A stretch of 64,000 nucleotides of DNA from Gallionella sp. (lineage in GTDB: Bacteria > Pseudomonadota > Gammaproteobacteria > Burkholderiales > Gallionellaceae). A program made the translations under genes and the position numbers. The notes beneath the pieces were generated by a model. The model did no database searches. It was not told the DNA's origin and saw only the letters and a list, made by a program, of their open reading frames with translations. Within the stretch, counting starts at the first letter, position 1. Each line of letters opens with the position of its first letter. Shown here in pieces: positions 1-11,770 of the stretch. The stretch lies in the NCBI GenBank assembly GCA_023229845.1, contig JALNYK010000010.1:29649-93648 (forward strand). Reading direction: 5' to 3'.

Positions 1-741
1 CAGCGAATAGACATGCGCATCCTTGAGGATATCCGGCACGTCGCTTTCGACGATGCGGCGCGCCAAGCCTTCGGCGATCGCGGTCTTGCCGACGCCAGCT
101 TCGCCGACCAGCAGCGGATTGTTCTTGCGGCGACGGCACAGCGTCTGGATCACGCGCTCGATCTCGAGGTCGCGTCCAATCAGCGGGTCGATCTTGCCGG
201 CCAGCGCGACAGCATTCAGATCCGAGGTGTAATTCTTCAGCACGCCGTCATCGGCGGTGGGTTGTTCTGTCTCGTTTTCGTTCTGCGGTTGCGCGGTCTT
301 GCCTGTGTCGCTCTTGGTGATGCCATGCACGATCTGGTTGACCACGTCGAGGCGGTTGACGCCGCGTTCTGCCAGGAAGTGCACCGCATGCGAATCCTTC
401 TCGCCGAACAGCGCGGCGAGAATGTTGGCGCCGACCACTTCCTTCTTGTTGGCGGACTGCACATGCAGGATAGCGCGCTGGATCACGCGCTGGAAGCCGA
501 CCGTGGGTTGCGTGTCCACCTCCCCGTCGCCGGGGACGATGGGGGTGTTTTGTTCGACGAACGTCGCGACGACCTGGCGCAATTCGGTGATATTGACGTT
601 GCATCCGCGCAGTATCTGGGCCGCGGACGGGTTGTCCAGCATCGCCAGCAACAGATGCTCGACGGTGATGAACTCGTGGCGTTTCTGGCGAGCTTCGACA
701 AAGGCCAGATGCAGGCTGACTTCCAATTCTTGCGCGATCAT
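1..741 (-). CDS. clpA: ATP-dependent Clp protease ATP-binding subunit ClpA (N-terminal part, cut by window edge)
   Basis: ClpA is the AAA+ unfoldase that feeds substrates to ClpP in the cytoplasm. The 247 visible codons begin [14 protein letters not shown] and cover the double Clp N-domain (about residues 1-150) and the start of the first AAA+ module, whose Walker A motif reads GEAGVGKT near residue 220. The reading frame runs off position 1 without a stop, so roughly two thirds of the usual ~750 residues are outside the window. The start lies one base after the clpS stop codon, so the two are co-transcribed and probably translationally coupled; ClpS is its adaptor. Identification is by strong family resemblance. 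Confidence 0.97.
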   Translation of the reverse strand, partial: MIAQELEVSLHLAFVEARQKRHEFITVEHLLLAMLDNPSAAQILRGCNVNITELRQVVATFVEQNTPIVPGDGEVDTQPTVGFQRVIQRAILHVQSANKKEVVGANILAALFGEKDSHAVHFLAERGVNRLDVVNQIVHGITKSDTGKTAQPQNENETEQPTADDGVLKNYTSDLNAVALAGKIDPLIGRDLEIERVIQTLCRRRKNNPLLVGEAGVGKTAIAEGLARRIVESDVPDILKDAHVYSL

Positions 742-742
742 T

Positions 743-1051
743 TCAGATTTCCTCCGTTCCGCATCTCAGCGGATGCCCGTGTTTCCTGGCGTATTCGGCC
801 ACTTGCGTGACCTTGGTTTCGGCAATGTCGCGTGAATAGACGCCACATACCGCCGAACCCTCATTATGAACTTTGAGCATGGTTTGCAGTGCGCGTTCAC
901 GGTCCATCGCGAAAAAACGCTGCAAAACATCGATCACAAAATCCATCGTCGTGTAATCGTCATTGAACAAAACTACCTTGTACATCGGTGGTGGCTTTGT
1001 TCTCGTCTGTTCCGGTGCGAGTACCGTGCTGCTGTGTTGTTTGTTTGCCAT
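743..1051 (-). CDS. clpS: ATP-dependent Clp protease adaptor protein ClpS
   Basis: ClpS delivers N-degron substrates to ClpAP. The 102-residue protein is the usual length. It has a polar, flexible N-terminal tail (about residues 1-22) followed by the core, with the typical stretch [20 protein letters not shown] that contributes the N-degron pocket, and the HNEG segment near residue 62. It sits directly upstream of clpA on the same strand and head-to-head with a cold-shock gene, an arrangement known from other beta- and gammaproteobacteria. The intergenic space to the cold-shock gene (about 250 bases) must hold both promoters. Confidence 0.97.
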   Translation of the reverse strand: MANKQHSSTVLAPEQTRTKPPPMYKVVLFNDDYTTMDFVIDVLQRFFAMDRERALQTMLKVHNEGSAVCGVYSRDIAETKVTQVAEYARKHGHPLRCGTEEI

Positions 1052-1257
1052 GATGTTTCTATGGTGGTGATTCTTGCATGGGATTCAAGGCCCATGCTCG
1101 ATGATTAGCGATGCTTTTTCAAGTCTATTCGAAAAATATTTTGCATACCCACTTGACGATGTCGGCGGAATGAATGTAAAAAGTGGGCCGGTGTTTGATT
1201 TTAAGGTATCTGCAGTACTGGTTTTGCCGTGTGCGATCTTAGATTCAAACAGTCTCG

Positions 1258-1278
1258 CGGGGGGATTCCCCGTTTTTT
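1258..1278 (+). promoter_or_regulatory. terminator-like hairpin in the cold-shock gene leader
   Basis: CGGGG (1258-1262), loop GGATT, CCCCG (1268-1272) and then six T residues form a compact hairpin with a U-tract that ends only 20 bases before the start codon and just upstream of the AAGGAAG ribosome binding site. Stem and tract are seen directly. Whether it attenuates transcription, acts as a temperature-sensitive RNA element or does nothing is inference. The remaining leader (1052-1257) shows no other clear feature apart from being long, as is usual for cold-shock genes. Confidence 0.5.
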
Positions 1279-1297
1279 CTTGTAAGGAAGTTATCAC

Positions 1298-1501
1298 ATG
1301 GCAACTGGTACAGTTAAATGGTTCAACGACGCTAAGGGTTTTGGTTTCATCACTCCCGATGATGGCAGCGAAGACTTGTTCGCACATTTCTCTGCAATCA
1401 ACATGAGCGGTTTCAAATCCCTGAAGGAAGGCCAGAAGGTTTCCTTCGAAGTGGTGCAAGGCCCGAAGGGTAAGCAAGCTTCCAACATCCAGGCCGCCTA
1501 A
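1298..1501 (+). CDS. cold-shock protein of the CspA family
   Basis: A single-domain OB-fold RNA chaperone of 67 residues, the normal length. Both nucleic-acid-binding motifs are present: KGFGFI (RNP1-type, about residues 14-19) and the LFAHFS segment (RNP2-type, about residues 27-32). The protein begins [18 protein letters not shown], as in most CspA/CspD relatives. The ribosome binding site AAGGAAG lies 7 bases before the ATG. It is monocistronic, with a strong terminator downstream, and divergent from clpS. The exact paralogue (CspA, CspC, CspD or other) cannot be assigned from one copy. Confidence 0.96.
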   Translation: MATGTVKWFNDAKGFGFITPDDGSEDLFAHFSAINMSGFKSLKEGQKVSFEVVQGPKGKQASNIQAA

Positions 1502-1523
1502 TTCGCGGTTTTTTTGTTGTTTT

Positions 1524-1553
1524 AAAACCCGCCGAATTTCGGCGGGTTTTTTT
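1524..1553 (+). terminator. intrinsic terminator of the cold-shock gene
   Basis: A perfect GC-rich stem (AACCCGCCGA paired with TCGGCGGGTT around a short AT loop) is followed by a run of T residues. It starts about 20 bases after the csp stop codon. Because A residues also flank the left side, it could work in the opposite direction for the AsmA-like gene transcribed toward it. Confidence 0.9.
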
Positions 1554-1588
1554 ATGAGCGTGTCCCGGGTTATGAGTGAGTTACGGGA

Positions 1589-2290
1589 TTACTTCCCGAG
1601 CAGACTCTTGATCCCCATACCCACGCCAATGGCTATGCCCCCGACCGCACCGACTGCGGCAGTCTTGGCTAATGCGATAGCCAGTTTGGTGTTCAGTTCG
1701 GCGATGATCGCTCGTGTCACCTGCGCGGAGGTTGCGCCGCCGCTTTTCTTGCCGATGTTGTGCAGTTCGATGTCCGGTAGTTTCAGGTCCAGCATGCCGT
1801 TGTAGTTGACCCTGGCGTTGCGGATCACCAGCGACTCGATGATCATCTTCTTCGGCGCATCCTTGCCTGCCTGCTGTTTCTTGCTCGCGCCGAGATAACG
1901 TTCGACATTGCGCTGGATCGCATCGAAGTTGGTTCCGCCGTCGTTCTCCTCGTAGGAGATGTCGGGCGAGTCAATGTGTATCCGGTGGATCAGGATTACA
2001 TCCTCGGCGAGGCTGGATGGTTCGAGCGCCAGTTCGATGTGCCCGGCCCTGAACGCATGGTCGGTCTTGAATCCCTTGGGATTGCCCAGCGACAGCCCGG
2101 AAAGCGAGCCTTTGCCATCGGTCGGCGACAGATCGACCTTACTCACGCTGACCTGCGCCCGGGTCATCTCCGAGCCGAATTTCTCTATGGCTGTTTTCAC
2201 CAATGCGTTGAGCGGATTGCTGAACCAGAGCCAGGCGACTGCCGCCGCGAGGACGAGCAGTGCCAGCAGTGCGATACGGGATTTCTTCAT
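1589..2290 (-). CDS. membrane-anchored AsmA-like protein of unknown function
   Basis: The 233-residue protein begins with a charged MKKSR and one hydrophobic segment (about residues 5-23), consistent with an inner-membrane anchor and a periplasmic remainder. The middle part (about residues 30-180) has the alternating pattern and phrases such as LSLGNPKGFKTDHAFRAGHI and LVIRNARVNYNG seen in short AsmA/DUF748-type proteins. The last 40 residues are Ala/Gly-rich and hydrophobic (AVGGIAIGVGMGIKSLLGK) and may associate with the membrane. No enzymatic motif is visible. AsmA-type proteins are linked to envelope lipid or outer-membrane homeostasis, but I assign no specific function. It stands alone between two terminators. 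Confidence 0.75.
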   Translation of the reverse strand: MKKSRIALLALLVLAAAVAWLWFSNPLNALVKTAIEKFGSEMTRAQVSVSKVDLSPTDGKGSLSGLSLGNPKGFKTDHAFRAGHIELALEPSSLAEDVILIHRIHIDSPDISYEENDGGTNFDAIQRNVERYLGASKKQQAGKDAPKKMIIESLVIRNARVNYNGMLDLKLPDIELHNIGKKSGGATSAQVTRAIIAELNTKLAIALAKTAAVGAVGGIAIGVGMGIKSLLGK

Positions 2291-2340
2291 GGTCTTTTCC
2301 TGATCTATGGTCGTGCCAGTCTAGCGACATTCGGGGCGAT

Positions 2341-2365
2341 AAAAAAGCCCGGCGGGCCGGGCTTT
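2341..2365 (-). terminator. intrinsic terminator of icd
   Basis: Read on the minus strand, AAAGCCCGGC pairs with GCCGGGCTTT around a two-base loop and runs into six T residues. It lies about 45 bases after the icd stop codon and upstream of the AsmA-like gene, separating the two transcripts. Confidence 0.85.
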
Positions 2366-2409
2366 CGTGTGGGACGTCGTACATCGTCACCGAGTGGGAC
2401 GACAGTAGC

Positions 2410-5220
<2,811 letters not shown>

Positions 5221-5226
5221 TCCGGA

Positions 5227-6759
<1,533 letters not shown>

Positions 6760-6963
6760 AACAAAACTCCTGCGACGGCCTGCCGTTCCAGTAGAGCGGC
6801 ACCAATCGGGGCAGACGAATTAAGGGATCGAAACGATCTGGGTGGGCTAAAAGACCGCTGCGCCGATTGGTTGGGTGCAGGGCGGGGCGGATTATACCTG
6901 AACTTGGAGTGACGGCATCGCAGCCCATGGTGTTGCGATGGGGCGTTGCGTTCGCGGTCTGGC

Positions 6964-7392
6964 TCAGGCGAACCAGCGCAGGAAGGCGGCCGCGGTCAGC
7001 GCCGTAACGGCGAGTGTCGTCGAGGTCGGCCACACCAGTCTTCTGAATCGCTCCAGACAGTATGCGCAAGAGGGTAGATAGCGCTCGCACGGGCAGAGGT
7101 ATGCCGCCACGAGCGTGAAACCGAGCGCTACGCATATGATCTTTATCGTCAGCGCGGCGATCGCGATTCCGGCTATATCGGGAAAGCGGTGATCGAAGTA
7201 GTAGCTCACCAGCCCTAAGGCCGGGCCGCTGACGGCTTGGGTCGTCCATCCAGCCAAGGCCAGCCAGGCAAATTTTCTGCGCGCCTCGGGCGCCGCGAGC
7301 ATGGCGGCGATGGAGCCGCCCACCGTTGCGACCGCGCCGAAGTTATGCACGGCCTGTACGGCCGAGTAAGCCAGATTCTGTGCGACGCTCAT
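6964..7392 (-). CDS. small integral membrane protein of unknown function
   Basis: The 142-residue product begins MSVAQNLAYSAVQAVHNFGA and has about four hydrophobic segments. A Cys-rich motif CPCERYLPSCAYC sits in a loop around residue 105, which could bind a metal or form disulfides. The chosen start overlaps the stop of the upstream gene by ATGA, indicating translational coupling; the frame is open further upstream but that part runs inside the neighbour. The general layout recalls CopD-like membrane proteins, but the resemblance is not strong enough to name it. Its operon partner is a secreted protein with an HLH pair. Confidence 0.65.
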   Translation of the reverse strand: MSVAQNLAYSAVQAVHNFGAVATVGGSIAAMLAAPEARRKFAWLALAGWTTQAVSGPALGLVSYYFDHRFPDIAGIAIAALTIKIICVALGFTLVAAYLCPCERYLPSCAYCLERFRRLVWPTSTTLAVTALTAAAFLRWFA

Positions 7393-7730
7393 TTTGCGGT
7401 GACGTCGATGCAGGATTCGGGGCCGGTCGGGACATGTCCCTTGGTGTTCACCAGCAGGCACAACTGGTGTTTGCCCGGCGCGAGCCCGTCGATCGCTATG
7501 GTCCCCTTCAATTGGCGGATGACATCCATGCGCTTGCCGTCCACGTTGAGATGGAGATGGTCGCCTTCGTAGCCGGTGTCGGCCTCATAACTCAACTTGA
7601 TCTTTGCTCCTGCCTTGACTACTTCGCCTTTCGCGGGCGAAGAGATGGTGACCTTGCCGTTTGATGCAAGCGCCGGGGTGGTGCCGAAAAGTATGGCAAG
7701 CAGGACGGACGCCAACGGATGGTTGTTCAT
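7389..7730 (-). CDS. secreted Ig-like domain protein of unknown function
   Basis: The 113-residue product has a signal peptide (MNNHPLASVLLAILFGTTPALA, cleaved near residue 22) and one all-beta domain beginning KVTISSPAKGEVVKAGAKIKL and containing GDHLHLNVDG. Two Cys residues (QLCLLV and ESCIDV) may form a disulfide, and His-x-His could bind a metal. The start is supported by a GGAGA ribosome binding site; the longer open frame upstream lacks one. It is translationally coupled to the following membrane protein gene, so the pair probably works together at the inner membrane. I do not recognise a characterised family. Confidence 0.7.
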   Translation of the reverse strand: MNNHPLASVLLAILFGTTPALASNGKVTISSPAKGEVVKAGAKIKLSYEADTGYEGDHLHLNVDGKRMDVIRQLKGTIAIDGLAPGKHQLCLLVNTKGHVPTGPESCIDVTAK

Positions 7731-7862
7731 GATAGCTCTCCTTGGATTGAGGGCCGCCGAAATGGGCGGGCGGTGCAGTGGCATCCTGCGCGCCTGCGAT
7801 GTAGGACTCAATACGCAGAATTGCTTAACTGGAGACCGTGTTGGGCTGTACTGCGCCGGGGG

Positions 7863-8678
7863 TTAGCGCTGGCAGTGCGGGCAGAAGAAGCTGGAACGTT
7901 GTCCCTGTTTGATCTGTTTGATGGGCGTGCCGCAACGGCGGCAGGATTCGCCCGCGCGGCCGTATACCCAGTAATGCTGCTGGAAGTAACCGGGCTTGCC
8001 GTCGCTGTTGACGAAATCGCGCAATGTGCTGCCGCCCTGCGCGATGGCTTCCTGCAGCGTAGTGCGTATTTCTTCGACCAGCCGGACGCAGCGTTCACGG
8101 CTCAGTTTGCCAGCCGCGAGTTGCGGCTTGATGCCTGCGCGGAACAGCGCCTCGTTGGCGTAGATGTTGCCGACGCCGACCACCACATGGTTGTCCATGA
8201 TGCATTGCTTGATACTGATGCTGCGGTCGCGCGTGGCGCGGTACAGGTGAGCCGCATCGAAATCCGAATCCAATGGTTCCGGGCCGAGTGCGGCGAGCAA
8301 CGGGTGTTGTGCGGGAGCGCCCTCGTGCCACAGCACCGCGCCGAAGCGGCGCGGGTCGCGCAAGCGCATCAGCATGCCGCTGGATAGCACCAGATCGAAG
8401 TGATCGTGTTTTTCCGGCGGCATCTTCGCGGGCAGGATGCGCAGGCTGCCCGACATGCCCAGATGCAGGATCAGCGTGCCGTGTTCGAATTCGACCAGCA
8501 GGTATTTCGCACGGCGGTGCAGCGTAACGATGGTGCGGCCGCGCAGCAGTTGCGGCAGATCGGCAGGAATAGGCCAGCGCAGTTTCGGGTTGCGGACGAC
8601 GACTTCGGCGACGGTCGCGCCGACCAGATGCGGCTCCAGTCCGCGGCGCGTGGTTTCTACTTCAGGGAGTTCAGGCAT
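7863..8678 (-). CDS. mutM: formamidopyrimidine-DNA glycosylase (Fpg/MutM)
   Basis: Base-excision repair enzyme that removes 8-oxoguanine and formamidopyrimidines and cleaves abasic sites. The protein starts [20 protein letters not shown], where the Pro after the processed Met is the catalytic nucleophile and Glu3 is essential. The helix-two-turn-helix region and the C-terminal zinc finger (CRRCGTPI...FFCPHCQR, last 30 residues) are complete. Length is 271, as in the family. It is monocistronic; a palindromic repeat lies upstream. Confidence 0.97.
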   Translation of the reverse strand: MPELPEVETTRRGLEPHLVGATVAEVVVRNPKLRWPIPADLPQLLRGRTIVTLHRRAKYLLVEFEHGTLILHLGMSGSLRILPAKMPPEKHDHFDLVLSSGMLMRLRDPRRFGAVLWHEGAPAQHPLLAALGPEPLDSDFDAAHLYRATRDRSISIKQCIMDNHVVVGVGNIYANEALFRAGIKPQLAAGKLSRERCVRLVEEIRTTLQEAIAQGGSTLRDFVNSDGKPGYFQQHYWVYGRAGESCRRCGTPIKQIKQGQRSSFFCPHCQR

Positions 8679-8688
8679 GACATCAAGG

Positions 8689-8792
8689 CGTAGGGGCGCG
8701 ATTTATCGCGCCCTGACTGTCCATCGAATCGAAACAAGGGCGCGATACCCAAAGGGCACAAGAACCTCTTCGAGGTGAATCGCGCCCCTACG
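8689..8792. repeat. intergenic palindromic repeat, interrupted copy
   Basis: The left arm (8689-8713) starts CGTAGGGGCGCG. The matching right arm ends CGCGCCCCTACG at 8792 but is split by about 30 extra bases (about 8746-8775). The same two arms, perfect and uninterrupted, occur at 42892-42963, so this is a dispersed REP-type element. It fills nearly the whole gap between mutM and the Gld-type operon. Confidence 0.8.
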
Positions 8793-8796
8793 TACA

Positions 8797-10179
8797 TCAA
8801 ACCGCACGGCGGCGTTTCCACCACATCCTCGCGCCGACCGCAGCCAGCAGCAGCGGCAGCACGATCAGGAATCCGACGCTGATGGCGGTGAGCTGGGTGC
8901 GGGTGAGTGTCAGCTGGCTGTCCTTCGCGGCGCGCGGTTGCAGCGTGATCAGGTGTTCCTCGCTGCCCAGCCAGTTGACCATGTTCACGCCGAGGTCGAC
9001 GTTGCCGCCGTTGCCGGCGAAGCTGTTGGACAGGAATGCGCCGCTGCCGACGACGACGATGCGCTGCTCGCGGTCGTTGATGTGGCGCTGCAATGCCGCG
9101 GCGATCACGACGGGGCCCGGTGTGTCGTGCTGTTTGTCGAACGGGTGCCCGGACAAAAGCTTTTTGTCGCGCGTCTGCGTGGAGGAGCGGCTGATCCAGC
9201 CGCGCGGCGCGACTTCGAGCAGCGCATGGTGTTCCCATTCTTCGCTCTCGTTCCATGCGAGCGAGCGGGCCGAGGGGAAGGCGGTGATGAGGTTGAAGTC
9301 GCGGGTGATCGCGTGGGGCGGGTAGGCCGCGCCCAGCGACCAGGTCACCGGTGCGTTCATCTCGGCGGCGGAAGGGTCGATCACCACGCCGGGCGGCAGC
9401 AGCAGGTCCAGTCTTTCAGCGAGCGGCTCCAGTCCGCGCAGCGGTTCGGCATCGACCAGCCACAGCAGATTGCCGCCGCGCTCGATGTAGCGCAACAGTT
9501 TGTCGGTCTCGCCCGGCAGCAGTGGCACCTGCGGCTGGGTGACGACCAGCACGCCGGCGTTGTCTGGCACTTCCTGTGCGAGTGCCAGGTTCAGGCTGGC
9601 GATGCGGAAGCCGTTCTGCTTCAGTTTCGCGCCGAACAGTTCGCCTAGGTCGTGGTTGGCTGCGCCGTCGAGTTTGCGTTCGCCGTGGCCGTCCAGATAC
9701 ATCACGACCTGGTCGCGGGTGTGCGCCAGACGCAGCAGCGCGGCGGTGAGCACTTGTTCGTTGAGCTGGGTCAGGTGTTCGCTGCGCCCCGCGTAGGAAA
9801 CCACCATCTCGCCGTTGAGCTGGATGCCGGCGGCGCGTGCCTGCTCGGGCTCCTTCTCCGGATCGACGAACGTTAGTTTCAGGTCGGGCTTGTAGCGCTG
9901 GTAGAGCGAGACGAATTCGCGGATCAGCTTGCGGATGTCGCCGAGGCGCGCATCGTGTTCGGTGGCGTAGACGACGATGCTGACCGGGCCGGCCATCTGC
10001 TTGAGCACCGTCACGCTGCCCGGCTCCAGGCTGTTGCTTGCATTGAGTGTGATGTCTTGCTGCAACTTGTAGCGCGAGGCGAGATGGCCTACGCCCGAAG
10101 CGACGGCGATCAGCAGCAACACGAACAGCACGTTGCGCAATGAAGGAGCGGTGTAGAGTTTCTTTAACATGGCGCTCAT
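8797..10179 (-). CDS. Gld-type ABC transporter auxiliary protein (GldG-like)
   Basis: The 460-residue product has an N-terminal membrane segment (about residues 15-35), a large extracytoplasmic part and a C-terminal membrane segment (about residues 430-452) followed by the basic tail WWKRRRAV. This is the layout of the GldG/ABC_transp_aux family, with typical stretches VVYATEHDARLGDIRKLI and YLDGHGERKL. The open frame extends much further upstream, but that part lies over the permease gene; MSAMLKKLYTAPSLRN with an ATGA overlap at 10179 gives the start. Together with the next two genes it forms a three-gene exporter operon of unknown substrate. Confidence 0.82.
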   Translation of the reverse strand: MSAMLKKLYTAPSLRNVLFVLLLIAVASGVGHLASRYKLQQDITLNASNSLEPGSVTVLKQMAGPVSIVVYATEHDARLGDIRKLIREFVSLYQRYKPDLKLTFVDPEKEPEQARAAGIQLNGEMVVSYAGRSEHLTQLNEQVLTAALLRLAHTRDQVVMYLDGHGERKLDGAANHDLGELFGAKLKQNGFRIASLNLALAQEVPDNAGVLVVTQPQVPLLPGETDKLLRYIERGGNLLWLVDAEPLRGLEPLAERLDLLLPPGVVIDPSAAEMNAPVTWSLGAAYPPHAITRDFNLITAFPSARSLAWNESEEWEHHALLEVAPRGWISRSSTQTRDKKLLSGHPFDKQHDTPGPVVIAAALQRHINDREQRIVVVGSGAFLSNSFAGNGGNVDLGVNMVNWLGSEEHLITLQPRAAKDSQLTLTRTQLTAISVGFLIVLPLLLAAVGARMWWKRRRAV

Positions 10180-10919
10180 CCGTAGATACGGTTGTTGTGC
10201 AGACGCCGTATCGTCAACAGCAGGAACACGCCGCTGAACAGCACGAAGAACAGTGCGTCGCTGCTGTCCAGCAGGCCGGCGTTGAAGTTCTGGAAGCGGC
10301 CCAGCGGCGAGATCGCATGCCAGGGCGAGTCTGGCGCGGATGCGCCGATGTCGGCCAGCCACAGGCCGACCAGCGCCGCCAGCGCGCCGATGGCGGCGAT
10401 CACCGGTTGCGCGGTCAGCGCGGAGATATAGAGTCCAAGGGCTGTGAAGCTGGCGGTCAGCAGCAGCAGGCCGATCAGGTTGGCGAGCATCAGGCCATGG
10501 TCTAGCGACGTGCCGAGCGCCAGGCTGTACAGCATCAGCGGCACGCTGGCGCTCAGCGCGACCAAGAAGACCAGCATGCCGAGGAATTTGCCGAGCACGA
10601 TGTGGAACTCGGACAGCGGCGCGGACAGCAGCAACGGCAGCGTCTGGTTGCGGCGCTCCTCGGCGATCAGTCGCATCGTGTACATCGGCGTCAGCATCAT
10701 CAGCAGCAGCGCGATGGTTTGGAACATCGGCGCGGCGACGGTGACCGTCACGCCGGGCGGATTGGCGAGTTGCGCGAGTTGCGGCTGCACTTCGAGGAAG
10801 GCCTCCAGCCGCGCGAGGAAGAACCATGCGAAGACGAATTGCAGTGCGGCGAAGATGAGCCAGGTGGAGGGCAGGGTGAACAGGCTGCGCAGTTCGCGCA
10901 TCGCAATCAATCGGATCAT
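10176..10919 (-). CDS. ABC-2 type transporter permease (GldF-like)
   Basis: A 247-residue integral membrane protein with about six hydrophobic segments. It begins MIRLIAMRELRSLFTLPSTW, the usual opening of ABC-2 permeases in Gld-type systems. It is translationally coupled on both sides by ATGA overlaps, with the ATPase upstream and the GldG-like protein downstream. In Bacteroidetes, Gld proteins serve gliding; in proteobacteria such operons are common but their substrate is not established. Confidence 0.85.
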   Translation of the reverse strand: MIRLIAMRELRSLFTLPSTWLIFAALQFVFAWFFLARLEAFLEVQPQLAQLANPPGVTVTVAAPMFQTIALLLMMLTPMYTMRLIAEERRNQTLPLLLSAPLSEFHIVLGKFLGMLVFLVALSASVPLMLYSLALGTSLDHGLMLANLIGLLLLTASFTALGLYISALTAQPVIAAIGALAALVGLWLADIGASAPDSPWHAISPLGRFQNFNAGLLDSSDALFFVLFSGVFLLLTIRRLHNNRIYG

Positions 10920-11695
10920 TTTCCGTCCTCCGCGATAGTTGCCGCCGTGGCGGTCTCCCGCTCGGTGATGCGGATGAAGTTCTCTTCCAGTCGGCCCGGT
11001 TCGCCGCCGTAGTTTGACAGCGCCGCCGTCGTGTCGCCGTAGATCAGCCGGCCTTTCTGCATGATCTCGACGCGGTCGCACAGGCTTTCGACTTCGCCGA
11101 GCAGATGGGTGGAGAGGATTACGCTGCTGCGGTCGCCCAGTTCCCGGATCAGCGCGCGGATGTCGCGTATCTGCGCCGGGTCCAGCCCGACGGTGGGTTC
11201 GTCCAGCACGACTACTTCGGGATTGTGGACGATGGCCTGGGCGATGCCGACGCGCTGCTGGTAGCCCTTGGACAGCGTCGAAATGATCTTGCCGCCGACC
11301 GCGTCCAGCCCACTGCGCTGTTTGGCTTGCGCCAGCGCGGCGGCGACCTTGCCGTTCTCGATGCCGCGCAGGCGCGCCGCGAAGGTCAGGTAATCGTCTA
11401 CACAGAGTTCGCGGTACAGCGGCGGTGTCTCCGGCAGGTAGCCGAGATGTTTTTTCGCCAGTATCGGCTGGCGCAGCAGGTCGATGCCGCAGATCTCGAT
11501 GTCGCCGCTATCCGGCAGCAAGCAGCCGGTCAGCATTTGCATCGTGGTGCTCTTGCCCGCGCCGTTATGGCCGAGCAAGCCCAGCACCTCGCCGCGCCGT
11601 AGGGTCAGCGATACGTCGTGGATGATTTTCTGGTTGCCGAAGCAGCGCGTCAGCTTGCGCGCGGAAAGGGTGATCTCGGGGGCGGTGTCGGACAA
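10916..11695 (-). CDS. ABC transporter ATP-binding protein (GldA-like)
   Basis: The 259-residue ATPase has Walker A LGHNGAGKST (about residues 40-49), the Q-loop region near GYLPETPPLYREL, signature LSKGYQQRVG (about residue 137), Walker B VVVLDEPTVGLDP (about residue 157) and the switch His in ILSTHLLGEVE. It is the first gene of the three-gene operon and the energy source for the permease encoded next. About 75 bases separate it from the divergent TPR lipoprotein gene. Confidence 0.9.
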   Translation of the reverse strand: MSDTAPEITLSARKLTRCFGNQKIIHDVSLTLRRGEVLGLLGHNGAGKSTTMQMLTGCLLPDSGDIEICGIDLLRQPILAKKHLGYLPETPPLYRELCVDDYLTFAARLRGIENGKVAAALAQAKQRSGLDAVGGKIISTLSKGYQQRVGIAQAIVHNPEVVVLDEPTVGLDPAQIRDIRALIRELGDRSSVILSTHLLGEVESLCDRVEIMQKGRLIYGDTTAALSNYGGEPGRLEENFIRITERETATAATIAEDGK

Positions 11696-11770
11696 GGCGG
11701 AAACGGTCGTGGTTGTGGGTGCGGGCTAATATAACCTAATATGTGCGCCCGTATCAAAAGCAGTATCGCC

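Noticed and set aside
8689..8792. CRISPR-like repeat
   Set aside because: Only two arms in inverted orientation and no regular spacers; no cas genes in the window.
10180..10827. Upstream extension of the GldG-like frame
   Set aside because: It overlaps the permease gene in another frame and reads as low-complexity Arg/Ala sequence; the ATGA-coupled start at 10179 is better.
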